From NCBI GenBank assembly GCA_051880395.1, contig JBJENW010000345.1, positions 1 to 37,344 on the forward strand: a stretch of DNA of 37,344 nt, read 5' to 3'. Made by a program: the position numbers and the translations under genes. The first letter of the stretch is position 1. The number at the start of each line of letters is the position of its first letter. A model generated the notes under the pieces. The model did not search any database and was not told the DNA's origin. It saw nothing but the letters and a program-made list of their open reading frames with translations. The stretch is from JBJENW01 sp051880395 (lineage in GTDB: Bacteria; Bacillota; Clostridia; Lachnospirales; Lachnospiraceae). Below, piece by piece: positions 8,300 to 14,852 of the stretch.

Positions 8300-9343
8300 A
8301 TGACAAACAAAGACTTTGAATTGCAAAAAGTGAATGATCTGTATGAAAATGCAGTGTCAAAGAATTGCAAGACAGAAGGTGAGGAAACGGTGATCGGAAA
8401 TATATATGAGTGGCTGGGAAGACAAATTGCGGACGGGAACATTGAAGAAGTAGAACCGTTCAAGAAATTCAGAATCATTAAACCGGAAATTTTTTACAAG
8501 GTGATTGATTTTCAGGAAATTGTAAATCTATACAATAACCGTTCCATGCTCGGCATCGGAGCCGATGATTCCGACGATCTGCATTCGTTAGAAGCAAGCG
8601 GCATGTATGGCTGGCTGCAGGCAGAGATCAACCGCGGTTATCTCGAAGAAAAAGAACCTTTTCAGGAATTTTATATGATGGAACCTTCCCGATATGAGAC
8701 ATTTGATGTTTCTTCTGCCGACTCTGATATTTCAACAGAAACCCCGGATGGTCCAGTTATGGATAACTCTGAAATTTCTGAGACCCTGGTTGAAGATACA
8801 ACTTGTGACCTGACTCCATCTGATATCGCAGAATCTCCAGCTATGGAAGATGCTTCAATGATGGATGAAATTCCTGCCATGGATGAAGCTGCTCCGACAA
8901 TGGATGAAATTCCTGCCATGGATGAAGTTGCTCCTATGACAGAAGAGGCTCCTATCATGGACAATATTTCTGCCACAGAAGAAGCTGCTCCTATCATGGA
9001 CGAAGTTCCTGGCATGGAAGAAGCTGCTCCAATGATGGACGAGACTCCTATTATGGATGAAGCTTCAATCATGGACGAAGCTCCTTCTGCAGACGAGGCT
9101 CCTCTGATGGACGAGACTCCTATTATGGATGAAATTCCTGGCATGGAAGAAGCTACTCCAATGACAGAAGAGGCTCCTGCTATGGAAGAGACCACTCCAA
9201 TCATGGACGACTCTCCTGTTCCAGAAGAAACAACCGAAGAATTAACGGATGCTGATATTTCCGCATTCATAAATTCCCTGGATTTTTCAGAAGAAACAGC
9301 TTCTGAAGCATCGGAAAATAATGTGAATGAAAAACCAGCTTAA
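8300..9343 (+). CDS. Unrecognised protein: duplicated N-terminal unit and acidic repeat tail
   Basis: No family was recognised. The 347 aa product has two parts. Residues 11-66 and 75-132 are two copies of one unit: VNxLY at the start, then a WL pair (38 and 105), then a GxIEExEPFxxF-like block (EPF at 52 and 119) and a Pro (62 and 129), at a constant offset of 67 residues. Residues about 180-310 are a degenerate repeat of short segments such as PAMDEAAP, PIMDETP and MTEEAP, very rich in Asp, Glu, Met, Pro and Ala, surely disordered and acidic. The end carries ADISAFINSLDFSEE. There is no signal peptide or membrane segment. The start at 8300 was chosen because AAGGAG ends 9 bases upstream; an ATG at 8291 sits too close. 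It is monocistronic between a likely promoter and a strong terminator. Confidence 0.75.
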   Translation: MTNKDFELQKVNDLYENAVSKNCKTEGEETVIGNIYEWLGRQIADGNIEEVEPFKKFRIIKPEIFYKVIDFQEIVNLYNNRSMLGIGADDSDDLHSLEASGMYGWLQAEINRGYLEEKEPFQEFYMMEPSRYETFDVSSADSDISTETPDGPVMDNSEISETLVEDTTCDLTPSDIAESPAMEDASMMDEIPAMDEAAPTMDEIPAMDEVAPMTEEAPIMDNISATEEAAPIMDEVPGMEEAAPMMDETPIMDEASIMDEAPSADEAPLMDETPIMDEIPGMEEATPMTEEAPAMEETTPIMDDSPVPEETTEELTDADISAFINSLDFSEETASEASENNVNEKPA

Positions 9344-9363
9344 GTATCCTGTTCTTTTACAAT

Positions 9364-9402
9364 AAAACTGGCAGTTTCTGTTTGAAACTGCCAGTTTTCT
9401 CT
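9364..9402. terminator. Bidirectional terminator between convergent genes
   Basis: A perfect 15-bp stem, AAAACTGGCAGTTTC (9364-9378) with its complement at 9384-9398, closes a 5-base loop. A-rich and T-rich flanks allow it to serve both the acidic-repeat gene and the convergent NifX-like gene. Confidence 0.85.
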
Positions 9403-9418
9403 TTCCATCGTCATCCAT

Positions 9419-9823
9419 TTAGTGCGTTACACAGGTATGGCTTCCGCAGCCATGTGATCCACAGGTATGTCCTTCCCCGTGATGTTCTCCATGATGATCA
9501 CAGTGCACATCCGGCTGATAATCCAGTGTTCCGCTCAAAAAAGCGGCAACTGCATCATCACAACTTCCACTCACACCGCCATATAAGCGAATACCTGCGC
9601 TTTGCAGTGCCATCTGCGCACCACCACCGATTCCACCGCAGATCAATACATCTGCTTTTAACTGCTGCAATACACCCGCCAGTGCACCATGGCCGGAACC
9701 GTTTGTACTCTCCACACTCGTCTTTACGATTTTCCCATCCTCAACTTCGTATACTTTAAAATTTTCTGTACGTCCAAAATGCTGAAAGATTTGTCCATTT
9801 TCATAAGTAACTGCGATTCTCAT
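9419..9823 (-). CDS. NifX/NifB-type Fe-Mo cluster-binding family protein with His/Cys tail
   Basis: This 134 aa protein has the dinitrogenase iron-molybdenum cofactor (PF02579-type) fold pattern: MRIAVTYENGQIFQHFGRT at the N-terminus, a central ADVLICGGIGGGAQ, and GIRLYGGVSGSCDDAV. Such proteins bind Fe-S or Fe-Mo clusters. Here a metal-binding tail of about 25 residues follows, alternating His and Cys (DHHGEHHGEGH, CGSHGCGSH). No nif structural genes are present, so a general metal or cluster carrier role is more likely than nitrogen fixation. It follows the DUF134 gene by 33 bases with its own AAAAGGAG site, so the two are an operon. Confidence 0.82.
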   Translation of the reverse strand: MRIAVTYENGQIFQHFGRTENFKVYEVEDGKIVKTSVESTNGSGHGALAGVLQQLKADVLICGGIGGGAQMALQSAGIRLYGGVSGSCDDAVAAFLSGTLDYQPDVHCDHHGEHHGEGHTCGSHGCGSHTCVTH

Positions 9824-9856
9824 GTTCTATAACTCCTTTTCCTATCATGACTGTTC

Positions 9857-10207
9857 TTATTCCTCCCGACACCCGCGACGATGTCTGTAGCATCCGCCAC
9901 AGCCACATACCGTTTCCTTTCCGTCACAGAGCCGATAGTCTCCACCTTCAATTCGGAGCACAAGACCATCCACGATCGCGTCCGCAATTTTTTTCCTCGC
10001 TGAATTATAAATCTGCTGCACAGTCGTGCGCGCCACTTGCATATAACCGGCACATTCTTCCTGCGAAAATCCTTCCTTGTCGATCAATCGGATACTTTCA
10101 TATTCATCTACCGTCAATATAATTGTACTTTTCGCCCCCGACACCGGTACAAATTCATTTGTCTGCGGCAAACAACACACTTTCCGGCACTTTCTTGGTC
10201 TTGGCAT
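9857..10207 (-). CDS. DUF134 helix-turn-helix protein
   Basis: This 116 aa protein belongs to the DUF134 family. It starts MPRPRKCRKVC, followed by LTVDEYESIRLIDKEGFSQEE and a sigma-70 region 4-like helix-turn-helix (ECAGYMQVARTTVQQIYN). Cysteines near the N-terminus and a CGCGGC cluster at the C-terminus suggest metal or redox sensing (inference). The start at 10207 was chosen because AAAGGAG lies 6 bases upstream and MPRPRK is the family N-terminus. Its promoter is flanked by two identical palindromes, so it may repress its own operon with the NifX-like gene. Function is otherwise unknown. Confidence 0.85.
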   Translation of the reverse strand: MPRPRKCRKVCCLPQTNEFVPVSGAKSTIILTVDEYESIRLIDKEGFSQEECAGYMQVARTTVQQIYNSARKKIADAIVDGLVLRIEGGDYRLCDGKETVCGCGGCYRHRRGCREE

Positions 10208-10231
10208 AACGGCTCCTTTCGTTCGGTTTTC

Positions 10232-10275
10232 GACATATGTCATTTATAGAATATCGCAGTTTATGACATATGTCA
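10232..10275 (-). promoter_or_regulatory. Paired palindromic operators GACATATGTC
   Basis: The perfect 10-bp palindrome GACATATGTC occurs at 10232-10241 and again, extended to TGACATATGTCA, at 10264-10275. The centres are 33 bp apart, about three helical turns, so a dimer or tetramer could bind both on one face of the DNA. The upstream copy overlaps the -35 box and the downstream copy lies at the transcription start. Confidence 0.75.
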
Positions 10276-10276
10276 A
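10248..10276 (-). promoter_or_regulatory. SigA-type promoter for DUF134-NifX-like operon
   Basis: On the minus strand a perfect TTGACA (10276-10271), a 17-base spacer and TATTCT (10253-10248) form a strong promoter. The TTGACA box is itself partly made of the upstream palindrome. Confidence 0.75.
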
Positions 10277-10403
10277 TAAAAAAAGCACTATCCGAGCAAA
10301 GTTTTATAATCTTCTCCCGTAAAACGATGATAAATCGTATGTCCCATCTCCGCTTTTACGCAATAATATCAAGCATCCGGCTTTTGATCCACAAAATAGC
10401 AAC

Positions 10404-10877
10404 CTAAGGTTGAGAGATGCAGTAATTCATGATTTCCATCGGTGTAGCCGCCGAAAATCCACGGTCTGCTGCCATACACAAGACATCCGCCGTATCATCC
10501 ACAAGCAGGATCTGATCCGGATTGAAATGATATACTTCCGAGAGAAGTTCCATCATGTGAATCTTCTCGTCGTTTGTCGATACACAAAAGTTCTCAAATT
10601 TCACACCGTACTTCTGCTCTGCCCAGGTTTGTTTGGCTTTCATTGCGACATAAAAGGACGTTGCAGAAATCAGCCCGATACGAATGCCAAAATCCACACA
10701 TTTTCCAAGAAATTTCTGCATCAGAAGATTTGGCTCCCCTTTTGCTGAAATGCCATGTTCTAACATATATCTCAGGTGCCAGTCTTGTTTTTCCTCATTC
10801 CAAAAAAAGTCCGTGTGAATGCAGAGTGTGTTATCAAAATCAAATACTGCCATTTTTATATTCATTAAATCAAACAT
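10404..10877 (-). CDS. HAD-superfamily hydrolase
   Basis: This 157 aa protein has HAD motif I FDFDNTLC (near residue 12), motif II LISAT and motif III DDTADVLCMAADRG, so it is probably an active cytoplasmic phosphatase of unknown substrate. The start at 10877 was chosen because AGGAAGAGG precedes it; further upstream starts only add unrelated residues. There is no large cap domain, so a macromolecular or bulky substrate is possible. A dyad ATACTA-TTG-TAGTAT lies 33 bases upstream. The downstream gap 10277-10403 contains no convincing gene. Confidence 0.72.
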   Translation of the reverse strand: MFDLMNIKMAVFDFDNTLCIHTDFFWNEEKQDWHLRYMLEHGISAKGEPNLLMQKFLGKCVDFGIRIGLISATSFYVAMKAKQTWAEQKYGVKFENFCVSTNDEKIHMMELLSEVYHFNPDQILLVDDTADVLCMAADRGFSAATPMEIMNYCISQP

Positions 10878-10909
10878 AGGCCTCTTCCTTTCTGTCCTGT
10901 CATTAAGTA

Positions 10910-10924
10910 ATACTATTGTAGTAT
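10910..10924 (-). promoter_or_regulatory. Dyad ATACTA-N3-TAGTAT upstream of HAD gene
   Basis: A perfect 6-bp inverted repeat with a 3-base spacer lies in the 5' region of the HAD hydrolase gene. It could be an operator; no paired promoter boxes are convincing. Confidence 0.35.
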
Positions 10925-11015
10925 CGGACAGTTTGGCCTTATACTTCATAGCAAACTGCGATTTCTTCTCCAGAACATCTGAAAGACCAAATGACCAGAT
11001 TTATAAAAATGGCAT

Positions 11016-11846
11016 TTACACTGCATGTCCGATTTCTTTTTCCTCTATCAGCTGTGAACCGAATGTATAATCGTACACCTCATCCAGCTTTAATCTGCCC
11101 TCCAGATAATCCCGAAATTCATGAATCAGCGTAACCGCCAGCTCTTTCGCATCCTGATAGAGAAGCCATAATTTTCTACAGCTGTCCTCACACTGCGGAT
11201 TTTTCTCATAATTGACCATCAGACCATGCATTTCCTCATAATGTCCGGTCGCAGACAACAACGTATCGATCACCAGACGTTTTCCTTTATTTGGAGCAAC
11301 CAAAAGATTATTGTGAAAAATCATTCCTTTCATTGCCTTATAAATTTTTTCACTATCCACCCCCTGAAAAAATGCCTGGATCACTTCTGCATTTTTCAGT
11401 GTGGGAACGATATGTTCGGTCAATTTCTGTCGGATTGGATCCAGATTGTCTTGCACCATTAACATACGGTCAAATTCCACCTCGATTTCCGTATGGCTGA
11501 GCCCACTTGCTGCTATTTTTTCATCAATATAACCATGGCAGCTCTCATCCAGTGCAAAATGACAGATAAACCCATAGACATACGCCAGATACCGCGAACG
11601 AGAATGATGCTCTTTTACAACATTTGCTGCATTTGCAAAAAATTCTTTCCCGGGTCTTTTATGCATGGCAAAACCCATCTGATTCACCGGATTATTTTTT
11701 AACGGTTTATAATAAAACAACAGATCCGGTCCGTGTAATCCAATCTGGAACAATTCCCGATTTTTGATAATGACCGTTCTCTCCTCTTCACGCAGACTAT
11801 TTTTTACTTCTTTTCCTAAGCGATAATGCGCATATGTTGATGGCAT
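11016..11846 (-). CDS. Zinc-dependent phospholipase C family protein
   Basis: This 276 aa protein fits the Zn-dependent phospholipase C (PF00882-like) pattern: PSTYAHYRLG at the N-terminus, then GLHGPDLLFYY, MHKRPGKEFF, and the key FICHFALDESCHGYID in which His and Asp residues bind metal. No signal peptide is seen, so it appears cytoplasmic, unlike secreted toxins of this fold; substrate and role are unknown. The start is preceded by AGGAGG. It seems to be a single gene, divergent from the OLD-type nuclease. 11847-12058 between them is AT-rich, with a TATGAT (12026-12031) as a possible -10 box for the plus-strand gene. Confidence 0.82.
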   Translation of the reverse strand: MPSTYAHYRLGKEVKNSLREEERTVIIKNRELFQIGLHGPDLLFYYKPLKNNPVNQMGFAMHKRPGKEFFANAANVVKEHHSRSRYLAYVYGFICHFALDESCHGYIDEKIAASGLSHTEIEVEFDRMLMVQDNLDPIRQKLTEHIVPTLKNAEVIQAFFQGVDSEKIYKAMKGMIFHNNLLVAPNKGKRLVIDTLLSATGHYEEMHGLMVNYEKNPQCEDSCRKLWLLYQDAKELAVTLIHEFRDYLEGRLKLDEVYDYTFGSQLIEEKEIGHAV

Positions 11847-12058
11847 AGCTTTCTACCTCCTGTTTTTCACCATGTGCCCTCGTAGTTTCTTTGTGCTTGA
11901 TTTTGTATCACCATTTTCTGCATTCATTATAAAAAGCGTCTGTAATAAAAATCAGCAGTAAAAAATAAATATCATGTAAAGATTCTGTAAATAATGAAAA
12001 GTTCTCTTTATTTATAGGCAGAAAGTATGATAAAATAAAATCAGGAGGGGGAATTTCT

Positions 12059-13909
12059 ATGCAGATTACATCTTTAGAGATTAAAAATTTTAAATCGATT
12101 CATAAACTAAAAATTGAAACAATTGAAAATGCTCTGATTCTGGTCGGAAAGAACAACACCGGAAAAACCGTTGTGCTGGATGCGATTCGTGCCGTTACAG
12201 GCGATTACCGTGTAAAAGAAACTGACTTTAACGAAAAAAGACAAAACATCGAAATCACCTTGTCGCTCGCGATCTCCCCAGACGATCTGCACCAGTTTCA
12301 TTCCCGTGGCATTGTCAGTTCCTATAAACGCTACGAATTGTGGTTCCATGATTTTTGTGAAAAACTTCCCTCATTTTCCGACGGTCAGATTCGTTTTACC
12401 TGTCTGATCAATCAAACAGGTAAGATCCGTTATGAAGACACAAACCATAAAAACAATCGATATATTTCCAAGATTCTTCCAAAAATTTATTTTATCGATA
12501 CCACAAGGAATCTGGCATCTTTTCAGGAGGATCTTCTGATTTTCCAGCGCTCCAAAGAGCTTCAATGCCTGCGCTCCAATTCCTGCCTGTTTGATGCCGC
12601 CAAAACCTGTAACCACTGCTTCAGCTGTATCGGACTGATCAATCAAAAAAAGCCGGAAGAATTGCAGCTACAAGAAACTGCAAAGCTACTGGAATATAAG
12701 ATCTATCAATTGAATATCCATACATTTTCAAAGAAAGTAAACGAAAATTACAGAAAAAACGGCGGTGTCGAAAACATCTCCTTTTCGCTGTCCTATGATA
12801 TGGATCAAATGTTTTCGATCGAAGCATCCGCCTGGCATGAAGCTTCCAAAACCGTAAGTCCCGTCGAAGATCTTGGAAACGGTATGAAAAGCATTTATAT
12901 GCTCTCTCTGCTCGAAACCTACATTGAAGATGAAAAACGGCTTCAGAGTATTATTATCGTAGAATATCCGGAATTATTTCTACATCCATCCATGCAAAAA
13001 GCGGCAAGTAAGATTCTTTACCGTTTATCCAAAAAAAATCAGGTGATCTTTACCACGCATTCGCCAAATATGATCGCCAACTTTACCAAAGGCCAACTCT
13101 GCCAGATGGTTCTTGATGAAAACGGTTCTTCTACTGCGCGTCAGAATACAGATATCGACGCAATTTTAAATGATCTCGGATACAGTGCAAATGACTTTTT
13201 AAATGTTGATTTTGTCTTTATTGTAGAAGGAAAACAGGATAAAAGCCGTTTTCCACTGCTGTTGGAAAAATACTACTCCGACGTTTATGATAATGACGGA
13301 AACTTATCCCGCATTGCCATTATCACGACAAACAGCTGCACCAATATCAAAACCTATGCCAATTTAAAATACATCAATCAGCTCTATCTGCGTGACCAGT
13401 TTCTGATGGTACGGGACGGAGACGGAAAAGACCCGGAGAAGCTTGCCGGACAGCTCTGCCGCTATTATAATGAGCGAAATTTAGAAGATATCGACAAGCT
13501 GCCGCGTGTCCAGCGGCAGAATGTGTTGATTCTAAAATATTATTCCTTTGAGAATTATTTTTTAAATCCCAAAGTGATGACACAGCTCGGTGTAGTAGAA
13601 AACGAAGATCAGTTCTGGCAAATCTTATTCGACAAATGGAACCAGTATCTGTATCGGATCACCAGCGGCGTCCATTTGACCGAAGTGTTAGGAAAAAACA
13701 TCGAGTCGATCGACGAACTGAAAGCGCATTTTGAAAAATTTAAAATCTATATGCGCGGGCATAATCTATACGACATTTTCTACGGTCGTTTCCGTGAGCA
13801 GGAAACAGCGCTCCTTCGACGCTATCTTGAGCTTGCACCGCGAGAGGATTTTCAGGATATTTTAGACGCCATTGACGCATTTGTGTATTTTGACAGCCGG
13901 AAAAGATAG
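12059..13909 (+). CDS. OLD-family ATP-dependent nuclease (ABC ATPase + TOPRIM) with Cys cluster
   Basis: This 616 aa protein has an N-terminal ABC-type ATPase split around an insertion. It shows SLEIKNFKSI, Walker A VGKNNTGKT (29-37), Walker B-like IIIVEYPELFLHP with Glu302, and TTHSP with His334. A TOPRIM nuclease domain follows: IVEGKQDKSRF with Glu390 and RDGDG with Asp453 and Asp455. OLD nucleases cleave DNA and some act in phage defence. The insertion between the ATPase halves carries Cys170, Cys176, Cys184, Cys187 and Cys190, a likely zinc or Fe-S site not typical of the family. No partner helicase is adjacent, so it is a stand-alone (class 1-like) OLD gene. The start is preceded by AGGAGGGGG. 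Confidence 0.82.
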   Translation: MQITSLEIKNFKSIHKLKIETIENALILVGKNNTGKTVVLDAIRAVTGDYRVKETDFNEKRQNIEITLSLAISPDDLHQFHSRGIVSSYKRYELWFHDFCEKLPSFSDGQIRFTCLINQTGKIRYEDTNHKNNRYISKILPKIYFIDTTRNLASFQEDLLIFQRSKELQCLRSNSCLFDAAKTCNHCFSCIGLINQKKPEELQLQETAKLLEYKIYQLNIHTFSKKVNENYRKNGGVENISFSLSYDMDQMFSIEASAWHEASKTVSPVEDLGNGMKSIYMLSLLETYIEDEKRLQSIIIVEYPELFLHPSMQKAASKILYRLSKKNQVIFTTHSPNMIANFTKGQLCQMVLDENGSSTARQNTDIDAILNDLGYSANDFLNVDFVFIVEGKQDKSRFPLLLEKYYSDVYDNDGNLSRIAIITTNSCTNIKTYANLKYINQLYLRDQFLMVRDGDGKDPEKLAGQLCRYYNERNLEDIDKLPRVQRQNVLILKYYSFENYFLNPKVMTQLGVVENEDQFWQILFDKWNQYLYRITSGVHLTEVLGKNIESIDELKAHFEKFKIYMRGHNLYDIFYGRFREQETALLRRYLELAPREDFQDILDAIDAFVYFDSRKR

Positions 13910-13911
13910 CA

Positions 13912-13944
13912 AAAAAAGCCCGCCAAACATCGGCGGGCTCTTTT
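13912..13944. terminator. Bidirectional terminator between OLD-type gene and codY
   Basis: AGCCCGCC (13917-13924) pairs with GGCGGGCT (13932-13939), flanked by A7 and a CTTTTT tail, serving both convergent genes. Confidence 0.85.
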
Positions 13945-13949
13945 TCATC

Positions 13950-14735
13950 TTAATTCTTTTCGTTCTGTTTTTTGATATTTGCTAACTCATCAAACACATA
14001 ATCGTTTAACACCTTGATATAGGTACCCTTCATACCTGATGACCGTGATTCAATCACACCTGCGCTCTCAAATTTACGCAGTGCATTTACAATTACGGAC
14101 CGGGTGATTCCGACACGGTCTGCAATTTTACTTGCAACCAGAATTCCCTCTTTACCGTCCAGTTCGTCAAAAATATGTGTAATGGCTTCTAGCTCCGAGA
14201 AGGATAACGTGCTGATCGCAGATTTTACAATCTGTTTCTTGCGTGTCTCCTCTGCATTTTCCTCGTTCACGGAACGCATCATTTCCAGTCCGACTACGGT
14301 TGTACCATACTCGCTTAAAATGATATCGTCGATATCGTACTGTCTGTCACAACGATAAACGAACAACGTACCGAGACGCTCCCCAGCAATATCAATCGGC
14401 GTAATGATTGCCTGATATTTGTTCACATCCTCTGCCGGGAATCCGAGTGTTTCCAGATTCACGTTTTCCTTTGTGGACAAAATGCCTAACAATCTCTCGT
14501 TCAATAATGGGTCAATAAATCCCCCTACTTCATCATCAATTAATTCCTCAATCTCCTCAATACCGTCACAGTGACTCGTGCCGAGCACTTTTCCTTTTTT
14601 GCTGATCACAAGAATGTTCGAATCCAGTATGTCTGTCAGTACCTCGCAAATATCATTAAAAACGACCTTAGACGAATTGTTGTTGTGTAACAACTTGTTA
14701 ATCTTTCTTGTTTTGTCTAATAACTGAACGCTCAC
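13950..14735 (-). CDS. codY: GTP- and branched-chain amino acid-sensing global regulator CodY
   Basis: This 261 aa protein is CodY by its whole pattern. The N-terminal GAF domain begins LLDKTRKINKLLHNN and binds Ile, Leu and Val. A linker follows, then the C-terminal winged helix-turn-helix with SKIADRVGITRSVIVNALRKFESAGVIESRSSGMKGTYIKVLN. In Firmicutes, CodY represses amino-acid synthesis and transport genes when nutrients and GTP are high. The ribosome binding site is GTAGGAGG. It lies 117 bases after topA with its own promoter (14781-14809), and a strong terminator follows. Confidence 0.96.
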   Translation of the reverse strand: MSVQLLDKTRKINKLLHNNNSSKVVFNDICEVLTDILDSNILVISKKGKVLGTSHCDGIEEIEELIDDEVGGFIDPLLNERLLGILSTKENVNLETLGFPAEDVNKYQAIITPIDIAGERLGTLFVYRCDRQYDIDDIILSEYGTTVVGLEMMRSVNEENAEETRKKQIVKSAISTLSFSELEAITHIFDELDGKEGILVASKIADRVGITRSVIVNALRKFESAGVIESRSSGMKGTYIKVLNDYVFDELANIKKQNEKN

Positions 14736-14780
14736 TTTTTACCTCCTACTTTCAAAACACCTAAACTGTGACTTTATTTA

Positions 14781-14809
14781 ATTTTATCACATCAATTCGG
14801 AAAATTCAA
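14781..14809 (-). promoter_or_regulatory. SigA-type promoter of codY
   Basis: On the minus strand TTGAAT (14809-14804), a 17-base spacer and TAAAAT (14786-14781), with TG one base before the -10 box, form an extended promoter. The forward strand here reads GAAAATTC, a perfect half of the CodY box AATTTTCWGAAAATT; the other half is poor. Confidence 0.6.
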
Positions 14810-14852
14810 TCATTTGTAGGAATTTTTATGTTTTTATTTTATAAAGTGAGCT

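Noticed and set aside
8671..9270. A 199-codon minus-strand frame opposite the acidic-repeat gene
   Set aside because: It is Ser/Ile-rich low-complexity sequence produced by the repeats on the other strand, with no ribosome binding site; the plus-strand gene has a good start, promoter and terminator.
10288..10371. Short minus-strand frame (19 codons from an ATG at 10347, MGHTIYHRFTGEDYKTLLG)
   Set aside because: It looks protein-like and could be a gene remnant, but it is too short, has an in-frame stop upstream and the GGAG is directly against the ATG.
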